NCBI GenBank assembly: GCA_944989445.1
Contig: CALYLW010001199.1
Coordinates: 62,001 to 126,000, forward strand
Length of the DNA stretch: 64,000 nucleotides
Source: Ampullaceana balthica
Taxonomy: Eukaryota > Mollusca > Gastropoda > Lymnaeidae
Direction: 5' to 3'
How positions within the stretch are numbered: the first letter of the stretch is position 1; the number at the start of each line of letters is the position of its first letter. The translations under genes and the position numbers were made by a program. Under the pieces are notes generated by a model. It was not told the DNA's origin. It saw only the letters and a program-made list of their open reading frames with translations, and made no database searches. This document shows, piece after piece, positions 49,201 to 59,800 of the stretch.

Positions 49201-50308
49201 TCCAGATAGAACAAGTGAAATCATAGAATGTCTTATATAGACAATCCATGTGTTGTGAAAAAAATATTTTTTCTGCTAAGTGGATCAGCGCACATATGGA
49301 AAGAAGTAAAGAATGTGTAAGTTTATATTTATAGAAAATGCCAAATTTTGCTCACAAATTTCGTCTCTAGATGAAATTGGCTAACAGGACATTTAACAGG
49401 ACGTCATGTATGAAATTAAGTTTTACGAATTTTTTTGTTAACGCGTAAAAGTAGAAAATAAAATTAACAAAAAAAACTTTTTTAAAAGAATGAGGCCCAG
49501 CTGCAGTGAGGAATGAAGAATATAGCATGAAAAAGCAGAAAATAATTTTTTAGTCACAAACTTAGAGTTCTGGGTCCCCCTGTGTGACTACTTAGTTTGT
49601 GACTAAAAAATTATTTTCTGCTTTTACATGCGAGATTCTTCATTCCTAGGCCTCATACAGCTAGGCCTCATTATTTTAAAAAGGTTTTTTTTGTTCATTT
49701 TATTTGACTCGTGGCTGTATTTTCAATGAAAACAACAACAAACAATAAAATAGCACCAAGTTTCACGCAGCTTGAAAATGAATCATGCGTATCATATGTA
49801 AACCTAGCATGAGACTGAGCTGAATCGACAGCGTGGCGCGTTCAATAACCAGGTGACCCTGTCCGAATCTCGCCAATCCGGATTTTATTTGAACAAGTTG
49901 GGCGGATAATTAATTGTACGTGTAGAGAGGCGGGCGAATGGCGGGGTTCCACTGTATTTCTGCAGTTTGAGTTACATGGAAGGAAAACTTTTCAAAGAAT
50001 TTCAGTAATAAACTTAATGAGTGAAGAGCTGTTTGATCTCAAAGAAGTTTGCCGACAATATTAGCGGTTGACAGAAAACTATTAAATATGAAATAATCAA
50101 AGACAAAACTAAATTTCATAAACATTTCAAATCAGCAAATATAAAAAATAAATCAATAAATAAAAACAATTAAAAACAAAATCTCATATAAAAAAAAACA
50201 AAAGCCAAAAAACAACAACAAAAACCAAAAAAAAACTAACAAAAACAAACAGATGCGTATCAACTCACCAAATGCAAACAACAGGAACGAAAATAAAAAG
50301 ACGTGCAT
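40638..50308 (-). CDS. SP3: S1 protease homolog with catalytic His replaced by Gln
   Basis: Nine exons, minus strand: 50269-50308, 48181-48232, 46685-46811, 46283-46389, 44960-45070, 44002-44159, 41783-41925, 41149-41203, 40638-40741. They sum to 897 nt (298 aa plus stop), with all phases consistent. Signal peptide [13 protein letters not shown]; propeptide with activation site TSR/IVGG (Ile59); Asp156 (DYDIAIF), Asp243 (GVDSCN) and Ser249 (GDSGGP) are present. Position 106 reads LITAAQC where active members have TAAHC (codon CAG on the minus strand, 46290s), so the general base is missing. It would be a secreted serine protease homolog with little or no hydrolytic activity, unless CAG is a sequencing or allelic variant of CAC/CAT. 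Introns carry two Tigger-like elements. AATAAA at 40598-40603 on minus, 35 nt past the stop. Confidence 0.88.
40926..40985. repeat. GA microsatellite in SP3 intron 8
   Basis: (GA)n with gttaga interruptions, near a second gagagagacag patch at 41030. Confidence 0.8.
41360..41549. mobile_element. R2 MITE copy, well-bounded, SP3 intron 7
   Basis: Inverted ends caatgttcccttt and gagagggaacattg. Flanks ctctcgac / ctcaagac match at 6 of 8. Inside are ccgcgcagcagtttagaatt and a second gcagcaaatt, as in the other copies. Confidence 0.8.
42285..43538. mobile_element. Tigger/pogo-like element in SP3 intron 6
   Basis: Ends cagtggtacctcgagat and atctcgaggtaccactg are perfect inverse copies flanked by TA (42283-42284, 43539-43540). 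Repeated caagatacgaaa words lie inside both ends, as in the copy at 39909. It has no open transposase frame and carries a fold-back insertion at 43086-43442. Confidence 0.9.
43086..43442. mobile_element. Fold-back insertion (gccgaaacgtt family) inside the Tigger element
   Basis: The left arm aaaatacaaaatacacaaac + aaattgcgcaatgaaaa is the inverse of the right arm ending ttcattgcacaatttgtttg + tgtattttgtatttt. Just inside the right arm is tgaaggcattagccgaaacg, the same motif as in the element at 13385-14130. Confidence 0.75.
44390..44890. repeat. ~36-bp minisatellite in SP3 intron 5
   Basis: About 14 units of ttatagccacagagatacgt + ggtttggtttac. Lies between SP3 exons 5 and 6. On minus each unit has aaccagtaaaccaaaccac, which loosely resembles the exon 5 donor region (acacac/gtaaacaaccac), but the match is weak. 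Confidence 0.85.
45180..45500 (-). repeat. R3 repeat, inverted copy in SP3 intron 4
   Basis: The reverse complement has aaatactttgtgtacatttc, the atcaaacaaggataagttac block and a tgacgtcat word. It is closest to 58905-59240. Confidence 0.65.
46861..47215 (+). repeat. R4 repeat without the MITE (SP3 intron 2)
   Basis: Shares gtccaaggacgttccgccac, catgtgcatcacgtcaaaaa, the tttgactataaatcccaacg word, gtcttggaagaaatactgca and gaacgtccgcgtaaa with 62560-63210. It lacks the R-TA MITE found in that copy, so it shows the empty site (cgcata / gctctaaa). Confidence 0.8.
47225..47405. repeat. Palindromic relative of the gccgaaacgtt family
   Basis: cagagtatgtgtatacttga + caggacgcc is answered by ggcgtcctgtcaggcctacg + tataccctg, an inverted pair around a caatatgtttt loop. 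The tail cccgtcaaaaatgacggaag also occurs, inverted, near 24610. Confidence 0.55.
48334..49954. mobile_element. TA-flanked mariner/pogo-like element, SP3 intron 1
   Basis: Starts cagtggaacctcgctattcg and ends cgaatggcggggttccactg, inverse copies flanked by TA (48332-48333, 49955-49956). No transposase frame survives. An R1 fragment (about 48605-49160) and a hairpin (49498-49690) lie inside it. It starts 100 bases upstream of SP3 exon 2. Confidence 0.88.
49498..49690. repeat. Hairpin with ~70-bp arms
   Basis: The arm aagcagaaaataatttttta + gtcacaaac returns inverted as gtttgtgactaaaaaattat + tttctgctt, around a loop of about 35 bases. The outer parts (gaggaatgaaga / tcttcattcct) also pair. 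Confidence 0.82.
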
Positions 50309-50319
50309 TGTCTTGACGT

Positions 50320-50955
50320 TGACTCAGCGGCAATGAACACAAGTTTTTGTATTCAATTAACTCTACAAAAAAAAACACACACTTTAGTCTGTATATTTAT
50401 TTGGTTGTTGGGTGCCGATGAGGAACCATCATTTACCTTGACTGTCTCTGTATGCAATCATCGGCTGCTATTTTGGTCTTATCTCGCCTTGAAGGTCAGT
50501 CGTAGCAATACAAATATTCACCCCCTTTTCTTTCTGTTCTCAATCTAATTAAAGTCTTTAGAGTACAGAGATGGAACGATGTAGCTCTGATGGTATCTTA
50601 GCCTCCGTCACATCTTCAACCAAAATCTGTAGATTTTTATGGCGTTGGATTTTTGTTTGTTTGTTTGTTATTGTTTTTTAATTTCAGGAGGGATATTTAA
50701 TAGTTTCTTGAAGCTATTTTTTTTTCAAATCTCCTTTTTTTTCTATACCAAATACAAAATTACAGACGTTTGCACCGGAGCTTGCATTGCGTTAATTAAC
50801 CCACAGACACACACGAGTTAAATTTGTTATTCGTGTTCCATAAGATAGTTGTCTTTACATAACTTTTTTTATTCACTTTCAAAATTAATGAAATAACAGT
50901 ACAGTTTTTTTCTTTAAATGATATACGTAACTTATATTATGCACCTTAATGTCAT
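50320..50955. other. SP3 upstream region, no clear feature
   Basis: Upstream of the SP3 start codon. On minus, AT-rich words such as aaatatacag lie about 90 nt 5' of the ATG, but I see no convincing TATA box. T-rich runs near 50650-50750. Confidence 0.4.
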
Positions 50956-51026
50956 TATATGTTGCATTTAAGGTATGAATGTTTTATATCGAATGAATTA
51001 ATAATTATGTTTGTTAATAATTTTAT

Positions 51027-51083
51027 GTCAAGCTCTGTGAGCCCAGTTGCTTGCTGGGAAACCGCGCTTTATAAACTAATCAA

Positions 51084-51118
<35 letters not shown>

Positions 51119-51199
51119 TATTATTATTATTATTATTATTACTATTATTATTATTACTATTATTATTATTACTATTACTATTATTATTATTATTATTAC

Positions 51200-51242
<43 letters not shown>

Positions 51243-51269
51243 GTAGGCTAATAATTATTATTATTACTA

Positions 51270-51300
<31 letters not shown>

Positions 51301-51355
51301 TATTATTATTACTATTATTGTTATTATTATTATTATTATTACTATTATTATAATA

Positions 51356-51405
<50 letters not shown>
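51027..51405. repeat. gagcccag hairpin element with a long (TTA)n tail
   Basis: The gctctgtgagcccagttgct + tgctggg block runs into more than 300 bases of (TTA)n with sparse ACT interruptions. The frames here (poly-Leu on plus, poly-Ile/Asn on minus) are artefacts. Confidence 0.85.
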
Positions 51406-51733
51406 CACACAGTTCATCAAAACAATATACGTAAAAATAATTATAGTGCCATACCTCACCTTTGGACACAAAACTTAATACATATATATAGAATCAAATA
51501 CTCAAACTTTGACTCAATCATCGTTTGAAGAATAACCTGGACGGTAGAAATGTAAGTCAGCGGAGACCCATGACATGGACCTCCAATTTTGACCGTCAAA
51601 TTTCGGCCGTATATTTACATTTGGCGCGCGCGTGATATCAGTTTAAAATTATTTTCTCTAAGGGAAACCAGAACCTGAAAATTTCAATATGAAAGTTATA
51701 AGAGAAACTGCTTCATGATTGCATTATAGATCA

Positions 51734-51955
51734 ACGGTGGCCAAACCGCGGCTCGCGAACCGCATGCGTCTCTTCCTTATTCACATTTCGGCTCGCGTAC
51801 AATTTATGAAATATATGTTGCAAGGATTGCTGGCAAATTTCCAAGCGAAGTTTAACGACCCAAATTGCTTCATTGCGGCTCTCAAAAAAATTAAAAATAT
51901 ATTTTAAAATGGCTCTCAGTTACTACAGGTCTGGCAACCCCTGGCATAGATTATC
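51734..51955. mobile_element. hAT-type element (gtggccaaaccgcggctcgc end)
   Basis: Starts ggtggccaaaccgcggctcg and ends ctacaggtctggcaacccct. This ggctcgcg...cgcatg opening is typical of short hAT derivatives in animals. No clean target duplication seen. Confidence 0.55.
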
Positions 51956-52009
51956 TTCTGCTCAATAGCAGCCGTTGTTATTATACAAAAACGGTTTTAA
52001 CTTTGTACA

Positions 52010-52490
52010 TCCACAGATTCCGGGTGGGAAGAATGAGAATTTTTATGTGTTTGTTCTTGCGAAAGAATAGGAAAAGTGCTTTAATCCCTATATCTATCCG
52101 TTGTATTAAGTTATCATTGTGTTTTATTTCTAAATTAGAATTAATTGCTTGATGTATTATTACTACGTGTACTTTGCTATTTTTTCTTCTGTCCTCTAGT
52201 GTTTCAAGGTTGAATGATTTAGCTATTGGTGTTATTCTAGTCAGTTTTGAATATTCTCCAGTAATGAATCTGGCAGCTCTTTTTTGAATTTGTTCTAGTT
52301 TACCAATCTTTTCTTTGTTGGATGGTTACCATACAGAAGATGCATATTCTAGTACATGTCTCTCCAAAGTGAGGTAAAATTTTAGTTTTATATTCTTATT
52401 ACATCTATGAAAGTTCTTTTCTAGATTATCTTTGCGTTGTATTTCCAAGCCAGAATTAATTACCTTATGTATTATTAATAAGGTTATCGG
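52010..52490 (-). mobile_element. Non-LTR retrotransposon RT C-terminus, degenerate
   Basis: The minus strand reads KNIKLKFYLTLERHVLEYAS then SVW, then (after a frame slip) EQIQKRAARFITGEYSKLTR and FNLETLEDRRKNSKV. This is the thumb and C-terminus of a LINE reverse transcriptase and matches the copy at 600-1275 almost word for word (RRAAKFITGEYSK). Stops and slips show it is dead. The stretch 52500-53330 beyond it holds nothing I recognise. Confidence 0.8.
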
Positions 52491-53337
52491 ATCATGAACG
52501 AATGCATATAATTATTGAAATTGTAGGCACAGGGTGTGGGGTGTGCTCCTGGTTGGCAGTTTAATTCAGATCACAGTGCAGGACTGTGAAATTACGTTCC
52601 ACTTGGTCCTTTCAGCGCGTGTTGAATCACATTAGACTGGCAATTATCAATCCCAATGATAGGCCACTGATAAGAAGCAGCAAATCTCCGCTAGTCTGTG
52701 TCTTGGTTTGAGTTTGTAAAGTAATCTTGTTTCTCTGTTATCCGGCATCCGGCACGAAATGTGCTATTTGAAACACCTCAGAATTTTGGTTTTCAAATTA
52801 TCATGGCAGTGGTCGAGTAAAACGAAAAAAAATAGCTGAGAGTAATTATGGAAACAAGACAAAGTTGAAACTGTGTGCAGGGCATTGAAGAAGTGGAGAT
52901 TTCCAGTAGCAAGTTGGCAAACTATAAAATATTGATTTTTTTAAATTTAATTTTTTTTTCTAGCATGACAGGCGGAAACGTAAAGAGGCACTGTGAGGAA
53001 TCAGTCAAAACTGAAGAGTTCTGCAAAGTGTGAGAATTACATTGGCAGTCATGGATGGGTGGGGGCGGGGGGGGGAGGGAGAGATACAGAGAAAAAGAAA
53101 ATACAACACGCGCTGCTCAGTCAACTTTTTTCCCATTCATAGAACGTGTTCAATTTTACAAGACGGAACTCGGCTGCTAGTGATTCATTGATTTTTCCTC
53201 ATTGACATCTGTGCAAGTGCTGCTTCGATATAGTATTGTTAATTGTTTGCCCTTAAAGATTTATTCTTAAAACCTCCCTCGCAGCTATGATTCTTGTATT
53301 ATTTTCTGTATTTTAACGAAATAAAGTATGCCACTAG

Positions 53338-53590
53338 CAATGTTCACTCTAAACTGCGTGGTTTCACGGCTGCGCAGCCATCTGTCAAATGCCGTGCAGC
53401 AGTTTATTGTTCACGCAATATAGTTTAAAATGGACAATATGTGGGTATAATTTTTGGAATATTTAAATTTGCACCACACACAAAAATATTTTAAAGCTGC
53501 ACAACCTTTTATGCAAGTTTTTTTTTGTTTGCTTTTTTTTTCTTCTCTTGGCACACGAGCCATCGAAACTTAAGAGGGAAGATCGGTCAC
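53338..53590. mobile_element. R2 MITE copy, degenerate
   Basis: Begins caatgttcactctaaactgc and ends ccatcgaaacttaagaggga. The interior has the ctgcgcagccatctgtcaaa and gctgcacaaccttttatgca blocks. Lies 250 bases past the SP4 stop. Confidence 0.65.
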
Positions 53591-53839
53591 AATACTAGAA
53601 GACACTCAACCCCCACCCCAAAACTTAATTTGAGAACCTTTAAAAAAGTTCAAAGCACTTTGATGAAATAAATAATCATCCGTATTTTATGAGTCAATAA
53701 AAACAAACGAGTGAAATTGATATGACAGCATTTTCATTTTCATTGTGTTTGTGGTGGTGTATTGATGAGATAACAAGCTCATCGTCATCGTCATCGTCAT
53801 CGTGGTTGTGGTCTTGGTGGTTGCGGTGGTGGTGATCAG

Positions 53840-56800
53840 TTAGGCGTTGATGATGGAGTTAATCCAGTCTTTGAGCTCGATGACGTCAGCGTACACACCT
53901 GGTCGCCCGGCCTCGGCGCAGCCGTAACCCCAGCTCACGATACCTGGTGACGTCATTAGAAATATTAATGCGCGGTATTTGATCGACCTACAGAAAGTCA
54001 CGATGCCGCACAGAGCACTGCTCAAAAGGCGTTTAATCAGAAACATTCAAACATGTTTTTCGGATTTGGAGCCCATTATTTAATATATTGCTTTAATCTA
54101 GACATTAAACTCTAAGTGGACATAACTTAGAGACATTTTTTTACAAACATTCTTTAAAAATGTTCAATCGCGGCTGAAGCACTCAAGGATGCTAACAGTC
54201 TTTAACTGACAAAGTTCGAAGGAAAAAAAAACAAGGCATACTGATAAATCCCTTTAAAAATCGCCATCTTTTGGCAAAGTATTTTTTATGTATTGAAAAA
54301 TTATTTTTTTTTGTTTTGCTGTTGTTGGAGGAACGATAATTAATTTTAACAGCATGCCCCCCCCCCACATTATTAATACAATCTTACCAGTGAGCGTCCA
54401 TCTGTTTTCTCTGTAGGTGTAAAGTGGACCGCCACTGTCTCCCTGAGAACAAATAACAATACATACAGCATACAAATAGACTCCAATATATATTTTTTAA
54501 AAATTCAAAACCAAGTTATTATCTGCTGTGGTTTGATTGATCATCATTTGAAAACAACATTTTGAGGGGCTGTGTACAGTAGAAGGAGGTGAACATTTTT
54601 CACTTTACCTGGCAGTTTTATGGCTAACTCAGGGTAATTCAATAGCTTGAATTTTTTAAAATATTATTTTTCGCTTTTTGTTAACTCGAGTGTGTAATAA
54701 ATAATTTGTTATGAAGGTTGTGTGAAGGTTGTGTGAAGGTTGTGTGAAAGTTTTGTGAAGGTTATGTGAAGGTTTTCTTTTCTAATAAAAGCTATTGTTG
54801 AAATAGGTCAATATTACATGTATCAGTAATATTCTTATTTTAGTTTTATTTTAAACATAAAAATTTAGGTTTATCCTCTCATTTAGTAAAAAGCTAAAGT
54901 AATCTATATCTAAATTCAAACGTTGGAGATATTACAGTCCTTCAAGTAAAGCTCACAGTAAGCTATATTTAAAGCAATCAAGGATATATTGGTGGGGAAA
55001 AAAACAACCTATTCCAACACAATTCTAATGCTATCTAAGCAGACACCAAGGTAATTTAAGTTCAAGTTGTCATCAAATATTTAAAAAGAATTGTTGGTCT
55101 TGTTGATTGGAAAATTGAGCTCTTACCTGGCAAGAGTCGACGCCGCCTTCAGGCAGACCAGCGCACAGCATCCTGAGAGTGATCGCCCCTTGCCCGTACC
55201 TCAGCTCGCAGACTGACCTCGCCTTGATGGGTTTCCTGACTTGGTGGAGCGTGTAAGGGGAGTCCCCACCTGCAGAGAACACAACATCCCCGCGTTATTT
55301 CAATTCCACGCCGTGTTAATACCAACACCAGCAAGATTAACTAGGATTTAACCAAATAGTGATGTCGAATTGAAGAAAATCTGCGACTTGAAGAAAACCA
55401 CCAAAATTTAAAGCCATGTCACTTATCCATAAACAGGCCTGACCATAACCCTAAAAATAACCCCCAACCTGACACTTGACCCTTAACAAGCCGTGACACT
55501 GACCTTAACCCTAACTCTATCCTTAACTCTAAATCTAACCTTAACCCTAACTCTAACCCTAACCTTAACCCTAACCTGACACTTTTCCCTAAGCCAGGCC
55601 AATAACCTTGATCCTAACCACAGTTTTAGTCCCGATCTACTAAAATTCAGAGTCCCCGAAAGTCTCATAACATACCACAAGTAAAAGACACATCTAAGAC
55701 ACATCTAACCCAAATATTTTACCTGAGGTTTGAGTATGCTCCTAAGCCTGATAATTTTACACAAGGTTAGAAAAAAAATTCTACCAAATACACCAGTGGT
55801 TACAATCCCACAAGAATCTCACAAACGTACCTGATTTTAGAATCCCCTTAACAGCCTCACAAATTTAACCTAGGTCAAATTTCACAAAAACCCTCACAAC
55901 GGTATCTAAGTTAGGGTCCCCCAAAAGTCTAACAACTTTACCTGAACTTAGGGTCCCCGAAAAGTCTAACAACTTTACCTGAAGTTAAGGTCCCCCAAAA
56001 GTCTAATAACTTTACCCGAAGTTAGAGCCCCACAAAAGTCTAACAAATTTAACAAATTTACCTGAAGTTAGTTCCCCAGCAATCTAGCAACTTAAGCTGA
56101 AGTTAGGGTCTCCCAAAAGTCTAACAACTTTACCTGAAATTAGGGTGCCCCTAGATATAAAAAATTTACTTGAAGTTAGTCCCCAACAGTCTAACAACTT
56201 TACCTGAAGTTAGGCGCCCCCCCACCCGCCCCAAAAGTCTAACAACTTTACCCGAGGTTAGTGTCCCCCATCCAGCAACGATGCCTGGCTCTCCGTCATT
56301 CCAGCCTTCATTTGGTATACACACAGCAGAAACATAATTGTTGGTTGGGATGGCGTTTGATACTCTGAATATGGCGATGTCGTAGTCGATCGTGTCCTCG
56401 TTGTAGTTGCTGAGATCGTTGCGAGGGGTGGTGGTGTGAGGTATGCAAATTTGATCAATTAGTATTCAAACCTTTATTATTTGGACAATAGTTTTTTGAC
56501 AATAAGTTATTGGATTTTTTTAGTATTTGGACAATTAGTTTTCAAACAATTCGTATTTTGGACAATTAGTTTTCAAACAATTCGTATTTTGGACAATTAG
56601 TTTTCAAACAATTCGTATTTTGGACAATAAGTTTTCAAACAATTCGTATTTTGGACAATTAGTTTTCAAACAATTCGTATTTTGGACAATTAGTTTTCAA
56701 ACAATTCGTATTTTGGACAATTAGTTTTCAAACAATTCGTATTTTGGACAATTAGTTTTCAAACAATTCGTATTTTGGACAATTAGTTTTCAAACAATTC

Positions 56801-59800
56801 GTATTTTGGACAATTAGTTTTCAAACAATTCGTATTTTGGACAATTAGTTTTCAAACAATTCGTATTTTGGACAATTAGTTTTCAAACAATTCGTATTTT
56901 GGACAATTAGTTTTCAAACAATTCGTATTTTGGACAATTAGTTTTCAAACAATTCGTATTTTGGACAATTAGTTTTCAAACAATTCGTATTTTGGACAAT
57001 TAGTTTTCAAACAATTCGTATTTTGGACAATTAGTTTTCAAACAATTCGTATTTTGGACAATTAGTTTTCAAACAATTCGTATTTTGGACAATTAGTTTT
57101 CAAACAATTCGTATTTTGGACAATTAGTTTTCAAACAATTCGTATTTTGGACAATTAGTTTTCAAACAATTCGTATTTTGGACAATTAGTTTTCAAACAA
57201 TTCGTATTTTTGGACAATTAGTTTTCAAACAATTCGTATTTTTGACAATTAGTTTTCAAACAATTCGTATTTTGAACAATTAGTTTTCAAACAATTCGTA
57301 TTTTGGACAATTAGTTTTCAAACAATTCGTATTTTGGACAATTAGTTTTCAAACAATTCGTATTTTGGACAATTAGTTTTCAAAATTTTCGAATTTGGAC
57401 AATAATTTTTTAACAATTAGTTTTTTATATTTTTTAGTATTTGGATAATTAGTTTTTAGAACAATTATAATGGCAATGTGTAACATGTTAACATAGAGAG
57501 CAGCACTTACGCGTGGACCACCAGGCGGTTGAAGCGGACGATGACGCGGTTGGGTTCGTTGGCGTCGGCCCTGTTGTGGATGCCGCAGTGAGCCTCGTAG
57601 CTGGCCGGAGACACTAGGCTGTGGAGAAACGTGGGGGTGGGGTGGGGGTGGGAGGGGGTGATGTCAATGTTCCATAGCAGTGATTCTCAAACGTCTCTTT
57701 ACACACTCATTTCGAATTATTTGACAAAAGCTTATAATTTAGTGTAACTCCAGCAATAACCTATTCAAAATCAACAATGTAATATTTAGTTTTTAGTATT
57801 TATGAACAGAAGATCACATCAAATGGAGGGTGGAGAGAGCTGTGGTTTTTAAAGCAAACTTAAGTACTTCAATAATAATAATAATAATTGATAATTTATA
57901 TAGCACTGTATCCCAGCAAGGAACCGGGCTCACAGCGCTTAACACGGAGATCATAACATACATATAATAATTAAATAACCATTCATACCATAATAACAAC
58001 ATAAAGGACAGTACATTACACATAAGCTACGCTAATCAGTAAAAGAAGGTACTTTAGGTAGTTTCCCCGGATTGATCTCATTTCAAAAGCCTCTGAATGG
58101 TCCACTTTTAGAGGCCAAGTCACTTCCTCATTTCGAAATTCCATATGCAGCCCATTTTTCCGGTGCTCATGTCATTCCCCCTTTTCCTAATTCCCTAAAC
58201 AGCCTATTTTTCCGGAGGGCATGTCTTTCCCTCATTTTAAAATTATCTGAATGGAACATATTCTAGTTACCGTGTCACTCCCTCCCTTTAGATTTTCTAA
58301 ATCGTCCGCTTTCAAGTAGCCATGTCACTCTTACATTTCAAAAGTCTCTAAAAAAGTCCACATTCCGATCGAAGGCTGCCCTAGAAAAACGGCTCCGAGA
58401 TATGACGTCATTCGAGACAGGTTACTTTCCTTTCCTTCTACAAAAGTCAAGACAAGCCAGCATAGAGATACCTAATCAATGAATGGGCGGCTGTGATGAG
58501 GAAGTATTGTCCAGCCAAGTTCTTGAACAAGTTGGCACCGCATACGTGAGATGTAGGTCTGGACGCATAACCCTCCCCCCCCAAAGAGATACCTACTCAA
58601 TGCAATGGGCGGCTGTGATGAGGAAGTATTGTCCAGCCAAGTTCTTGACCAAGTTGGAACCGCAGACGTGGGATGTGGGTCTGGACGCATAACGCAAACT
58701 GCACTGGAATGAGGAGACATTTTTAAAATTATAATCGTAAATATTGGTTCAAATTATAACTTCACATTGGTCCTCAGTACTGCGTTTATCTCATTGTTAA
58801 TTCATCTTTTAACAGCCACTCAACGCTTTCAGGATGCGTAACGCTCAGACTTTATAGGGAACATATAAGACTAGGTTTCGCTGGGGAACACAGAGTATTT
58901 TAAAATAGGGGTTGTGGGGCGCTCACTTTTTTGTGTCTAAAGCCCAAGTAACTTATTCTTGTTTAATAAATACGAAATATTAAACTTGCCGAAATGTACA
59001 CAAATTATTTTATAATTATAAATCCTCAAATCCTATTTTTACATCGTTCCTTTTTCCAAAATCAAAATATAAGCTAAAACGATGAAGTCATATAATATTT
59101 TTTTACAGCGCGTATTTAATTTATAATTATTTGCACGCCTTTTTGCGCGCCTTCCGATGCACACCTTGTATTTAAAATATAAGCTCAAATAATGACGTCA
59201 TAGCGTTACACATCAATCCAGTGAGCCAGTGACTTGGACTATTATTTAATTATATATAATTTATAATTAATGATCACCCCCATTTACACAATCTAACGAT
59301 GGCATGTCAGAATTTAAGTGGGAAACATATGCGATGCTTAAGTCTAATCCCATGCACACAATCTTACAATGCCAGGGCATGAGTAGGGTATCGATTCTCA
59401 GAATTTAATGGGGAAACCTATGCGATACTTAGTTCTAATCCCGTGCACACAATCTTACAATGCCAGGGCATGGGTAGGGTATCGATTCTCAGAATTTAAT
59501 GGGGAAACATATGCGATACTTAGTTCTAATCCCGTGCACACAATCTTACAATGCCAGGCCATGAGTAGGGTATTGACTCTCGACCACCGACGATCCTTGT
59601 GGTCAGCTCATTGACTCCATTGCCAGGAGCTAGCGGCCTGGAGCCACATCCGGCTGCGTCAATTTTATCGTAACGGCTGTGAAATAAAATCAACGTTTTG
59701 GTTGGACATAAAATGCAGCGAAAATTAATATTTAAAATGGTTTTACGTGAACATTCTCTGACTACAGTGATAAAGTAAGAGGAACATAGATATTAGTGAA

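Noticed and set aside
50959..51471. Poly-Leu, poly-Ile and poly-Asn frames
   Set aside because: (TTA)n microsatellite.
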